A program made the translations under genes and the position numbers. This document shows, piece after piece, positions 31,977-41,859 of a stretch of 64,000 nt of DNA; the stretch's first letter is position 1, and every line of letters starts with the position of its first letter. The notes beneath the pieces are model-generated. The model worked only from the letters and a program-made list of their open reading frames with translations. It did not search any database and was not told the DNA's origin. Source of the stretch: Clostridiales bacterium (GTDB taxonomy: Bacteria; Bacillota; Clostridia; Lachnospirales; WQUN01); contig JAISWZ010000716.1 in assembly GCA_031270945.1 (NCBI GenBank), positions 1 through 64,000 of the forward strand, written 5' to 3'.

Positions 31977-32125
31977 CAAGGTGGGAAAGCTCGCAGGGAG
32001 CGAAGGATGCTAACTTTCGCTCTTTGCCGTTTATTTAAGAAAAGCGGATGCTTCGTTTGGCGCAGAGCTGAATGGCTGCTTAAAACGCGAAACAAGATAA
32101 AAAAAATAAAAAAGAGGTGACAAAA

Positions 32126-32368
32126 ATGCTTCCAACCAACAATGAAGAATCCAATGAAAGCGTAAAGAACACGGCTGATGAGCTGGAAGGGCTTGAAGCG
32201 TTGCAGAACGTTTTGGATGGCGATGCAACTGATTACGAGCTAGAGTCACAAGATCCTTTGGCTTTCCTCGACATGCTAGAGCGCCAACACGAGTCAGTGA
32301 CCGCCGCATTGAAAGAGCTACAGGATCTCCTAGACTCCTTGGAGAGCCAAGAGGGATCCCAAAATTAG
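32126..32368 (+). CDS. Small acidic protein encoded downstream of the transposase-like gene
   Basis: RBS aaagaggtgacaaaaATG; strongly acidic, heptad-like C-terminus; followed by a terminator. Confidence 0.55.
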   Translation: MLPTNNEESNESVKNTADELEGLEALQNVLDGDATDYELESQDPLAFLDMLERQHESVTAALKELQDLLDSLESQEGSQN

Positions 32369-32448
32369 CCGTTGTTGCCTTTAAGGTCGGCTTGCTCTCA
32401 CGAGTAAAAACCAGATCTATTGCATGAGATTTAAAGCTGAAAATAAAA

Positions 32449-32486
32449 CAGGCAAATGGCTTAGGCGAGCCATTTGCCTGTTTTTT
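32449..32486 (+). terminator. Rho-independent terminator
   Basis: caggcaaatggcttaggcgagccatttgcctgttttttaa; same hairpin recurs at 38678 and 44520. Confidence 0.88.
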
Positions 32487-32489
32487 AAG

Positions 32490-32587
32490 AGCATATCCCA
32501 AAATTATATCCGAGGTGCCGTAAAAGTCCGGCGTTGAAGCATTCGCCAGGACTTTTCCGGCACCAATACGGAATTTTGGGATATGCA
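32490..32587. repeat. Palindromic intergenic element, abutting a terminator
   Basis: gcatatcccaaaattatatccgaggtgccgtaaaagtcc...ggacttttccggcaccaatacggaattttgggatatgc. Confidence 0.9.
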
Positions 32588-32751
32588 CTAAGTAAAATCA
32601 ACTTGTCTTGTCGATTCAGGATGTTCAGCCCTATCGTTTCCGAAACGCTTATGGTATTGCATATTCTTTAAATATGCTTTATTCTTGAATAAACTATAAA
32701 CAAAACTGGTCAAATGCGCTGGCTGCTTGTGTTTGGCTTCTGGAGGCAACA

Positions 32752-33261
32752 ATGAATAATATAACACATTTTTCTAGCTACAGCGGCGTTTTCTTTCGCA
32801 AAACCCAAGCCTACATGAAACTTGCGTTTAAGCGGCTGGGGTTAAGCTTCCTAGAGGCAATCGTGCTAATCAATGTCTGCGATAATCCTGGCATCATCCA
32901 AGAGGGGATCGCCAATAATCTGGCGCTTGATGACGCCGCTGTCGCCAGGAGCCTAAAGCAAATGGAAACTGGCGGGCTTGTGCGGCGCGAGGTCGACGAA
33001 AGCAATATGAGAACCAAGCAGGTGTACGCTACAGCAGAAGGCGAGAGCTGCAAAAAAGAAATCGACTTTGCCATGGATCATTGGAATTCTATAATATTCA
33101 AGAACGCAACCCCTAAAGAACAAGAGAATATTGTCGCCGCCTTGCGCCGGTTGCAATACAAGGCTTTGGAAATTGACTTGGATGAAGCGCTAATGGTTCT
33201 TGGCGCAAAACTGCAGGATGCTCCTCGGGAGCCTAGAAACGCGCCAACCGACAATCATTGA
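32752..33261 (+). CDS. MarR-family transcriptional regulator
   Basis: wHTH: NPGIIQEGIANNLALDDAAVARSLKQMETGGLVRREVDESNMRTKQVYATAEGE. Confidence 0.88.
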   Translation: MNNITHFSSYSGVFFRKTQAYMKLAFKRLGLSFLEAIVLINVCDNPGIIQEGIANNLALDDAAVARSLKQMETGGLVRREVDESNMRTKQVYATAEGESCKKEIDFAMDHWNSIIFKNATPKEQENIVAALRRLQYKALEIDLDEALMVLGAKLQDAPREPRNAPTDNH

Positions 33262-33873
33262 TTATTTTCCATAAAGCCAATCAAACTGGGACTTGTAGAG
33301 CTCCTCAATCAGCTCCGGCCGATCATCTCCTGGCAGCGTTGCCGCAATAGAGCATCCGTCTTTCTCCAGGAGCATGGAAAGGTTGCCATAGCTGCTGCGA
33401 TATTCCCCTTGCTGATCGCTCGACAAGGCTTCTTCAATAGTAGATGAGACAAGGCTGTCTTTTTCGTAAATGCAGTTCAAGGAGCGGATCTTCCACTGGC
33501 TGTCTGACTTTTCAGCCATATAGATAAAACGGACATAGGAGGTAAGGTCATAAGACTTGCCCTCGCTATCCACCCTCATTTGAATGCTGGCCATGGTGAC
33601 TGCCATTGCGCGTCTGCCATTGAGCCAAACCAGGGTGTTGTAAAGCTTATGCGGCGCTTTTGTCTTGGATTTTTTTGACGCTTCCACGAATCCATGTCCG
33701 TCGCCCTGGTACCAAGAGATGTTGACGCTTGAATCCTCCGCAAAGCACTTGTGCATTTCATCCCACAGAGCATTGTCTCGGCAAAACCGCTCAAACTCAA
33801 CAAGCTCCTTGACTGCAAATTTTTCCATCATGTCATCAATTGTATTTGTTTTAGGCTTGCTAAATAATGTCAT
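33262..33873 (-). CDS. NTF2/SnoaL-like fold protein
   Basis: Pattern typical of SnoaL-like proteins (LVEFERFCRDNALWDEMHKCFAEDSSVNISWYQGDGHGFVEASK). Confidence 0.6.
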   Translation of the reverse strand: MTLFSKPKTNTIDDMMEKFAVKELVEFERFCRDNALWDEMHKCFAEDSSVNISWYQGDGHGFVEASKKSKTKAPHKLYNTLVWLNGRRAMAVTMASIQMRVDSEGKSYDLTSYVRFIYMAEKSDSQWKIRSLNCIYEKDSLVSSTIEEALSSDQQGEYRSSYGNLSMLLEKDGCSIAATLPGDDRPELIEELYKSQFDWLYGK

Positions 33874-33914
33874 ATTCCTCCCAGCTTATTCTTGCAATCC
33901 CGCCATCTCTTTTA

Positions 33915-34832
33915 TTAGGCATTCGCCATGCCCACGCATGCCAGCCCAATCAGGATTGCCAAGTACTTGTTGCTAGGCGTATCAGTGCGGCTTGTTCCTA
34001 TGATAGGGCAGGACGCTCCTAGAATCGTGCCAGCAGAATTCATTTTCGCGTAAAAAGTGAGGCTCTTTGTGAAGATGTTGCCAGCCGCCAAGTCTGGCAT
34101 CAGCAGAATGTCCGCATCGCCAGCGATAGGGCCGCTAATGTCTTTATGCCTGGCTGACTCCCTTGAAACAGCATTGTCTAGCGCCAGGGGGCCAGCTATG
34201 ACGCAGCCTCGTATCTCACCGCGCTCATTTGCCTCTTGCAGGGCCTTGGCATCCATAGTGCTAGGAATTTTGGGATTCGCAATTTCTATTGCAGAAATCG
34301 CCGCGACTTTGGGGTTTTCGTAGCCAAGCGCAGAAGCCAGGCCTACAGCGTTTTCAATAATCAGCTTCTTCTGGGCAAAATTGGGGGCTATGTTTATAGC
34401 GCAGTCGGTTACAAAAAAGAGGCGGTTTTCCTCCGGGTTCTCAACAATCGTTGCTTGGCTAAGCAATCCGCCTGGCGGCACCAGCCCGTTCTCCTTGTCC
34501 AAAATTGCCCTCATGAAATCAGTTGTTTGCATCAAGCCTTTCATCGGATAGTCCGCTTGTCCCGCCTTTATCAGGCTGATGGCCATTTTCGCGCAGCTGG
34601 CGCTGTCCGTGTTGTGTATGATCTCATAATCCGATTGGGGCTCATCCATCTCGCTTAGCATCTTTTCAATGACAGGGCTGTCTCCAATCAGCGCGGCCGT
34701 TAACACGCCCTTTCGCTTGGCGTCAACCACAGCGGGCAATGAGTGCGAGTCATGCGCGTTCATAAGCACAATCCGCTTTTTGATTCCTTTGTCTAGCACA
34801 TATGATTCGATTTCCTTAAAATTTCGGAACAT
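33915..34832 (-). CDS. ptb: Phosphate butyryltransferase
   Basis: Phosphate acyltransferase features (NPEENRLFFVTDCAINIAPNFAQKKLIIENAV, GPLALDNAVSRESARHKDISGPIAGDADILLMPDLAAGN); adjacent to buk. Confidence 0.9.
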   Translation of the reverse strand: MFRNFKEIESYVLDKGIKKRIVLMNAHDSHSLPAVVDAKRKGVLTAALIGDSPVIEKMLSEMDEPQSDYEIIHNTDSASCAKMAISLIKAGQADYPMKGLMQTTDFMRAILDKENGLVPPGGLLSQATIVENPEENRLFFVTDCAINIAPNFAQKKLIIENAVGLASALGYENPKVAAISAIEIANPKIPSTMDAKALQEANERGEIRGCVIAGPLALDNAVSRESARHKDISGPIAGDADILLMPDLAAGNIFTKSLTFYAKMNSAGTILGASCPIIGTSRTDTPSNKYLAILIGLACVGMANA

Positions 34833-34881
34833 AATTCCTCCTTACAGCTTTACTTACAGCTTTACTTACAGCTTTACTTAC

Positions 34882-35949
34882 TTACAGCTCTTTAATCGGC
34901 TGGCGGCCTGAAATCGCTTCGAACGCCATCCTGCCCATGGAAGCTATCTCAAATTCTCCAGCGTAGACTTCAATCGGCGCGATAAAGGATACGTATTCCC
35001 GAAGCTTCTCGACTATGGTTTTGGCGTGGGCTATGCCTCCGGTCAGAAGAATGGCGTCTACCTTGCCGCAAAGAACTGCGGCTGCCGACCCAATCTCCTT
35101 TGCGATTTGATACGTCATGGCATTCAAGACTTCCTCGAATCGGCTGTCTCCGTCTAGCGCCCTCTTTTCAATTGCCCTTACATCGTTCTCTCCCAAGTAT
35201 GCTACAAGGCCGCCTGCCCCAGTGGCTTTTTTGCGCATCTCCGCATGAGTGTACTTCCCGGAATAGCAGAGGTCGATCAGATCCCCGACTGGCAAAGTGC
35301 CGCTGCGATTGGTCGCAAACGGACCATCTCCGTCAAGCCCGTTGTTGGCGTCCACCATCCTGCCATGCTTATGGGCTACGACACTGGTTCCTCCGCCCAA
35401 ATGGACAACTATCAAGTTCAAGTCCTCGTACCGCTTGGAGTGATTGCGGGCGTATTCTCTCGCCGTCGCTTTCTGGTTCAAGCTTTGCATTCGGCTTTTT
35501 CTTTCGATTTCAGGCAGCCCGCTATACCTGGCTAACGGCCCAAACTCGTCTATCGTGGGAGGATCTATCGTAAAAGCTTGCGCCTTTCCCGATGAGCTAG
35601 CCAAAGCGTAGGCAATCCGGGGTCCCAAATCCCCCGGATGGTTGCCATACTTCTCGCTTCGGGATTGCTCCAGCAATTTAGGCGTGATTCGATACACGCC
35701 GCCTTCAACCGGTTCGGTATGTCCGCCCCAGGTTACGATAGCATCCAAGTCCCCTGGCTGAAGTTGGTTTTCCCTCATAAACTCTTCAACTACCGCTTTG
35801 CGATAGCCTTCTTGATCCCAGAACTTGCTGAAAGCTGCCAGCTCATGAGCCGGGTGTTCCTTGGTTTCCCGGATCAAGCAGCGATCATCCTCAAAATGGG
35901 CAACCTTTGTGGAGGTTGAGCCGATGTTAAGCACCAATACCTGAGTCAT
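34882..35949 (-). CDS. buk: Butyrate kinase
   Basis: Acetokinase fold motifs (LNIGSTSTKVAHFEDD, VVHLGGGTSVVAHKHGRMVDANNGLDGDGPFATNRSGTLPVGDL, ILLTGGIAHAK). Confidence 0.94.
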   Translation of the reverse strand: MTQVLVLNIGSTSTKVAHFEDDRCLIRETKEHPAHELAAFSKFWDQEGYRKAVVEEFMRENQLQPGDLDAIVTWGGHTEPVEGGVYRITPKLLEQSRSEKYGNHPGDLGPRIAYALASSSGKAQAFTIDPPTIDEFGPLARYSGLPEIERKSRMQSLNQKATAREYARNHSKRYEDLNLIVVHLGGGTSVVAHKHGRMVDANNGLDGDGPFATNRSGTLPVGDLIDLCYSGKYTHAEMRKKATGAGGLVAYLGENDVRAIEKRALDGDSRFEEVLNAMTYQIAKEIGSAAAVLCGKVDAILLTGGIAHAKTIVEKLREYVSFIAPIEVYAGEFEIASMGRMAFEAISGRQPIKEL

Positions 35950-35959
35950 GGATCACCTC

Positions 35960-37174
35960 TTATTTCGCCTCAAGCTCAAGAGCCGCCTGCTCCTTTGTGT
36001 ACCAGGGCTTCTTCTTGAACCAAGGCATAAGGATCTTCTCTTCAAATTTCATGATTAAGTACCCAGCCACAATGCAAATGACCAGAACGATTGCGTAAAT
36101 GAGATGCCTCTTGCCAGCGTTGGCCTGATAGTTCTCCCTGTTGATTCCAAGAGCCAAAAACACGAAGTAGATAACCGGGTAATGGAGCATGTAGATATAT
36201 AAAGCAAGCCTGCCTGGAACCTTCCAAATCTTGCTTGCCCACAACGGGAATCTCGTTACAGCGTCAATGTTGAGCAGACAGAGGAAGCTGAAAATCGACG
36301 TGTAAACGAATGTGGCGCCCCATCCAATGTTGAGGGCTATCCCAAGCGGTGACGAAGTGGATATCCATGATTTTGACAGAACTATGGCTACGCACAAGAA
36401 TTGCAGAACGCTTAGGAACACTATCATCCCTTTTGAAAACTTCTTGCCCTTCAGGTTGTCGCAAGCCACCCATAGCAGGACACCTATTGACATGCCGCAG
36501 AACATGTGAATGAGGCCTGGAGCGATGGCAAATTCACCAACCGTCATTATTTTCGTCCAAATCGGCATGTTGTCTGTCATGTAGGTGGAGCTGAAAAACA
36601 GCGTGATGGTCACAGGCGCAATCCAAGCTGTAAAATGCTTGCCATACTTGGCCAGCAGATAATATATCACGTACCCTACCACGAAGATGCCAGAGATAAA
36701 CCACAGAGGCCCGTTCGCAACCGCTGAAACCGGATAAACGCTAGAAAACGCGTTTCCATTGCCAAAGCGCGTAATCTGCAGACCCATGAACTCAGAAATG
36801 CAGTTTATAAAGTACATTGGCCATAGGGCAATCGGGATGCTGTTAGTGAGGGCATTAGCAACAATGCCCATTACGGTTGCAAGCAAATACAGAGGCATCA
36901 GGCCAAATAATCTGGCCTTAAGATAATCCCAAGCCTGGCGGCCTGGCGATATTCCTTCAGTAAGCCCTGACTTGAGCTTCTTTTGGTAGCTCTGCATCAG
37001 GAAATAGCCCGAAAACGCCATAAACGGTATGATGACATCGGCACCATTGAGAAATGTGGGAAAAGCCCCCATCTCCATAGGCGTGATAACATATACGTGA
37101 AGCATGACGAAGTTCACTGCGAACATAAACCTGAAAAACTCGATTGTGTAATTTCTTTCCTTAGGCATGAGCAT
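35960..37174 (-). CDS. Membrane acyltransferase, acyltransferase-3-like
   Basis: NYTIEFFRFMFAVNFVMLHVYV start, ~10 hydrophobic segments, FSGYFLMQSY. Start by RBS gggaggg. Confidence 0.8.
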   Translation of the reverse strand: MLMPKERNYTIEFFRFMFAVNFVMLHVYVITPMEMGAFPTFLNGADVIIPFMAFSGYFLMQSYQKKLKSGLTEGISPGRQAWDYLKARLFGLMPLYLLATVMGIVANALTNSIPIALWPMYFINCISEFMGLQITRFGNGNAFSSVYPVSAVANGPLWFISGIFVVGYVIYYLLAKYGKHFTAWIAPVTITLFFSSTYMTDNMPIWTKIMTVGEFAIAPGLIHMFCGMSIGVLLWVACDNLKGKKFSKGMIVFLSVLQFLCVAIVLSKSWISTSSPLGIALNIGWGATFVYTSIFSFLCLLNIDAVTRFPLWASKIWKVPGRLALYIYMLHYPVIYFVFLALGINRENYQANAGKRHLIYAIVLVICIVAGYLIMKFEEKILMPWFKKKPWYTKEQAALELEAK

Positions 37175-37892
37175 TACCCTCCCAAGATGTCTGCAAGCGC
37201 ATCCAATTTTGGTCAAGGGCAAAGAAACAGGCACGTTGTTCAACGGCTAAACCCGCTTGAATCAAACAGGCCAACGATGCTGAACGCAGTTAAATCAAAC
37301 CGGCCTATTTCAAGCCATCCGTTCTTTGAAGGTGCGCTTTCAAAGTATTCCTGACTTAATCAATTATTGATTTAATCAACTGTTGATTTTGTCATGTGTA
37401 TGGCGTATAATGAGTTTATCAGAGTGTGCCTTACGTCATGGCAACTGGTTTAATTTCAAGCCTTTATCTTTGGATATGCCCATAAGAAAGCCATTCCAGG
37501 CAAAGCTCGATCCAGCGTGGCAATCGGCCTATGGGCAACTTCCATTGCTTGCAGCAACTCTCACCTCCCCAGGAGGATATTGTGCAATGCGCATAACAAC
37601 CCTGGACTTCCAGAGCGGTTATTTATACGTTAATTTTATCTTCGCCCTGTAGGCATTGTAAAGGATCTACAAATTTACTTTTAGTTCCTTTTTTCTACTT
37701 TATCATATTTGTCCTTGCGAGCGAAAACATTAGTAATATGCATTTGTCTTTTTCTTTCGTGAGCAACCTGCCGTCTGAGCAAAAAGCGCAATTCTTTTCG
37801 CTCACTGGCAACGCGCAAGAGAAAACGTCTGTTAAACTCCCGCTTACGGGCAATCCTTAAGCATTGTTAGTTTTTTGGAACGGAGGGACTCT

Positions 37893-38666
37893 ATGTACTC
37901 TTTGGTTATCGTTGATGGCAAGGCTTGTTTTCTTGAGCTGCTTGGCAGCGCTTTTCGCTGGGATGAGATGGGGTTTTCACTGGATGGAAGCTTCACTTGC
38001 GCAAGAGACGCGCTTGAGCACATGCAAGCCCATAAAACCGACATTCTAATGACTGACATAGAGCTTGGCGATGTTTCAGGGCTTGAGCTTGCGGTTCAGG
38101 CCAGAAAGGCTCAGCCTGGCATTGAGTTTGTGATTTTGAGCGCTTGCAGCGACTTCAAGAACGCTCATGCGGCTTTGCGCATAAACGCGTTTGACTATCT
38201 GCTCAAGCCAGTTGCAAACGAAATTTTGGCTGAATGCTTTAGCGCCCTGAAAGACGCTCTTGACTCCCGCAACGCGGGCCAGAAGTCTTGCGCCAAGCAG
38301 GGCGACTACAGGATAGACTTTGTGAAAAATCATATTGACAAGCATGTCGGGGACGATATGACCCTGGAATGCGTTGCTGACACCATCTCAATGAACCCGG
38401 CATACTTCAGTCGCTTCTTCAAGCGGCATACTGGCGAGAATTTCGTGGATTACTTAGCCTCGCGGCGCATGGAAAAGGCTATCGAACTCTTGAGGGATCC
38501 CCGCTACAAGGCGTTTGAGATTGCTCCAATGGTAGGGTACTTCAGCAAGCACAACTTTTACAGGCGGTTTCGCCAGCACACAGGGCGCACCCCTATAGAG
38601 TACCGCAATGAGGTTTTAAGGATAATGGATGCGGACGCTGGCGAACAGCGCTTTACTCACGAGTAG
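37893..38666 (+). CDS. REC-AraC type response regulator
   Basis: REC domain (ILMTDIELGDVSGLEL) plus AraC HTH (YFSRFFKRHTGENFVDYLASRRMEKAIELL...HNFYRRFRQHTGRTPIEYR). Start set at ATG 37893 after cggaggg. Confidence 0.9.
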   Translation: MYSLVIVDGKACFLELLGSAFRWDEMGFSLDGSFTCARDALEHMQAHKTDILMTDIELGDVSGLELAVQARKAQPGIEFVILSACSDFKNAHAALRINAFDYLLKPVANEILAECFSALKDALDSRNAGQKSCAKQGDYRIDFVKNHIDKHVGDDMTLECVADTISMNPAYFSRFFKRHTGENFVDYLASRRMEKAIELLRDPRYKAFEIAPMVGYFSKHNFYRRFRQHTGRTPIEYRNEVLRIMDADAGEQRFTHE

Positions 38667-38677
38667 GCAAAGTATTG

Positions 38678-38716
38678 CAGGCAAATGGCTCAGGCGAGCC
38701 ATTTGCCTGTTTTTTA
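38678..38716 (+). terminator. Terminator after the REC-AraC gene
   Basis: caggcaaatggctcaggcgagccatttgcctgtttttt. Confidence 0.88.
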
Positions 38717-38718
38717 AA

Positions 38719-38820
38719 TCAAATTATCTTGTCCGGGTTCAATATGTTCCCTGGATCAAACACTGCCTTGATCCCTTTCATTATGGCAAGGGCCGCTGGA
38801 TCCAGGGATTTCTTCAGAAC
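38719..38820 (-). pseudogene. Detached copy of the 3' end of the FAD-linked oxidase gene
   Basis: Encodes LKKSLDPAALAIMKGIKAVFDPGNILNPDKII, almost identical to the C-terminus of the CDS at 44561-45958; joins unrelated GC-rich sequence at ~38820. Confidence 0.85.
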
Positions 38821-39502
38821 CTTTCGACGCGCCCTGGCAATCTTGACTGTGGCGCCTGCGCCATGAGACTTGAGAGCCGCAATTCCCGCAGGATCCCCCG
38901 TGCCGACCCATGCCGCCAGATGGAGGCGGACCGAGTCGCCGCCCGCTTTCATGGCCGCCTGCGAACCCCTTTCAATCACAAGCGTCTTGTTGAGGCTGTT
39001 GAAGACAACCGTCAGGAGATCGCGGCCCCAGCCCCCGGCCTTCGCCATGACCTCATCCGGGCTCATGGGGCTCAAGGACTTTTAGACGGCACTCCCCGTC
39101 CCCGGAAGCTTCGCCACAGGACCCTTTATAGGCGAACCCGTGCCTGTTCCGTTCCGGAGCCCTGAATATGCCCAGCGCCCTGCATTCTCCGTCAACGACC
39201 TCGGCCAGCCGCCGCAGAGGGCAGCAGGGAGGCCGCCATGAACAGCCTATACAATCACCCCTATAAGACTATTTCATATTTATGGATGGTTGCAACCACT
39301 CTCTCGACAATTAATAATATTAATATCAACTTTTATCAAAAATCACTATTCAATCTATCAATTTAAATAATTGCGGGATATTTAATATCTAAATTCATCT
39401 ATAGTGTATGATTTGATAGACATAAAGTTTATATGTTGTAAATCAGCACGCTATTTTATTAACCAAATTAGCATTGTTGATATAAATTTACTCAAAAGCA
39501 CT

Positions 39503-39872
39503 TTTTCCGACATCGTTGCAAATTCACAAAAAACCGCACATTGCTAAAGCATACATAAAATTTGACAATACGAAAAGCTGTAGCTGGGCGGTTTAGGGCA
39601 AAGGAGCCTTTTTCAGTCCCCGAGCTTGCTGTATCCGAACAGACCTAACCGTGGTAAAAAGCGGGACTCTCCAGTCTTAACATGATGAAATCGAGCTAAA
39701 TACACCCACTAACATTTAAACTTATCATCCTAACATTGCACCTTTAAAACAACTTTAAAATCAAGTTAGCGCCTCCTAAACCTGCCCGAAAATTGGCAGG
39801 TTTTTTATTGACTTTCATTGCAAGTATAGGCAACTAGTTCAGCACTGAATCGACATAACCCGAAATTGAGGA
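39503..39872. repeat. ~370-bp non-coding element, copy 1, with conserved ~135-nt core
   Basis: Aligns with 41860-42231; core 39575-39712 differs from copy 2 at about 5 positions; copy 1 ends in a terminator-like hairpin (cctgcccgaaaattggcaggtttttt). Confidence 0.85.
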
Positions 39873-40130
39873 CCTTAACTTATAAGTTTCAGCAATTCTA
39901 AGAGTGTTCGTAAAGTTGATATCTATTTGCTAATTAAGATAGCAACAGAGTGCAGACAATGCTTTTCTTCAAAATTCAAACATCATTCTTTCGAACAAAT
40001 CATTTTAAATTCCAGCGATTCCTATACATGTCACCCTGTTTTGCATTAAATTGTTTTCGAAATATGTATTTCGTATATTCAACGTAGTATTATTATGTGA
40101 AATTTATACGCATAAAATCACTAAAAATTA

Positions 40131-40874
40131 TCATTGAGGAAAATGATCAATCAGATTCGGAGTAGTAACATAAGGTGGTGCAAATCCATCGGGATATTGA
40201 GATATCTTTAAATATCTTTTATCATCTATATAACTACTAATAGCTGTCACCATTTGATAAACGCTTAAATATATGGAATTTGTTACCCTAAACAAATCTT
40301 TGATAGAGTAGGGAAAGAGCGTAAAATCTATGTCTCCATGCGCACATTTATTCCTAAACAAGGCAATCTCATCAAAAAAATCCGATTTATCTAAATTATA
40401 CCTAACACCATGGTGTCGCAACACACGTCTAATTGTACCCATCGAATAATTAGTGTGAGGTGAAGTGAAATAAATTGTAATTGGCCGATTCCAATCATCA
40501 GCCAACCGCTGAATACCCTTCTCTTTAGCTTTTGCACTTTCGTAACTGTAGTGATTTTCAAGCCATATAAGTTGCATTTGATGTGATGCATCAGGATACA
40601 AAATATTTTCACCATTCACCGTGTAATATAACAACTTAAAGCGATCATTAATACTTCCTTCAATAAAATTATATAGCATCAATACATGGCTAGAAATTGA
40701 TGAGGTAATGATTATCATTTTATCCGTTGAAATATTATAATATTTGATTTTTTCTGCATTTTGGATATCAATATAGTCACTAGAATATTTACAAATCTCA
40801 AAAAAAATGGTTTTCAATATAGCTGCTTTTTTCCTAAACTGTTCATCCATCAAAGCTTTAGTAGGTATATCCAA
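40131..40874 (-). CDS. HEPN-domain protein, MAE_28990/MAE_18760-like
   Basis: SSHVLMLYNFIEGSINDRFKLLYYTVN N-terminal helix and FRNKCAHGD (Rx4H HEPN motif). Confidence 0.65.
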   Translation of the reverse strand: MDIPTKALMDEQFRKKAAILKTIFFEICKYSSDYIDIQNAEKIKYYNISTDKMIIITSSISSHVLMLYNFIEGSINDRFKLLYYTVNGENILYPDASHQMQLIWLENHYSYESAKAKEKGIQRLADDWNRPITIYFTSPHTNYSMGTIRRVLRHHGVRYNLDKSDFFDEIALFRNKCAHGDIDFTLFPYSIKDLFRVTNSIYLSVYQMVTAISSYIDDKRYLKISQYPDGFAPPYVTTPNLIDHFPQ

Positions 40875-40928
40875 CGCAACAACCTCCTCTCTAATGATCT
40901 GTTAAGCAATATTTTAGAATATTATTTA

Positions 40929-41400
40929 TAGATGGCGGCATGCTCTGGGTGGGGCTGAAAAGCGTGGCGTCCTGCCACAACGTCTTCTTCGCCGACGAGT
41001 ACGGCGCGTTTCCAAGAACTGAGAATCGCTTGTACTTCACAAGCTAAGATAACATAGCGCAGGCAGAAGAGATAATTGTGTCACATTGGGGCATTGAGAA
41101 CGCCCACTGACCGTCTCTTTAGAGACGACTTCAGCAAGCTGTCTGACTGGTCAACCAGCTGGCGATTAAGCGGACTGTTGAACATCTCATTGCCAACGCG
41201 TTCGCGCTTCAGCCAAACCCAAGGGCAAACATACATCTATTTATTGCGGAGCTTAGCGAAACCGACCTGGATGAAATGCTTCAGAAAGTGTTCACCCCGC
41301 TACGCCCAGGGAATTTCGACCCTGATGCCTCCGTAGAGGAAAAGACAACCAGCGACAGAAAAAAGAAATCCATGAAAGACAAGCTTTCGCCCAAAAGTAG
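40929..41400 (+). pseudogene. Degenerate ISAs1-family transposase remnant
   Basis: Broken frames encode GGMLWVGLKSV...RTENRLYFTS*...AEEIIVSHWGIENAH*; HWGIEN is the ISAs1 C-terminal signature. Confidence 0.6.
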
Positions 41401-41859
41401 GGCTGGATCAAAAAGAATTAAGTGACAAGGTTCCAGTAACGCTCCCAAGGGGGTGATTGCCGTAGCTTCCTTTTCGTGTTGATGCGCAAGGAGACAATCC
41501 GACCCAGTAACCGCACGGTTTGAAGTAGCCAGGGCATTGGGCTGTATGCCCTGGCTGCGTTTTAAGAATCGACATAAACCCGAATTTTTTGAGAAATGTA
41601 GATTTTGCCCAACAATGAAATACGTGGACGCTACTCTTTGAAGGCCGGAAAGGCGATTTCAGATATTTAGACACGTGTCAATTTTAGACGGATAGCTTAA
41701 ATTCGGCATTCCATAAAAATTGTTCATAGCCTTTTTTCGATATTTTTTACCAGAGGGGCTGATTCACCCGTTCCGACATTCCTAATTTTTCACAGTGGAT
41801 TTCCCATGTAAGGAAAGGTCAACCACGGCCTTTTTAACTGACAAAACCGTATTTTCGAC

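Noticed and set aside
38629-39165. 178-aa + strand ORF as a gene
   Set aside because: Overlaps the AraC C-terminus, terminator and duplicated LDH tail; frame is mosaic with no domain.
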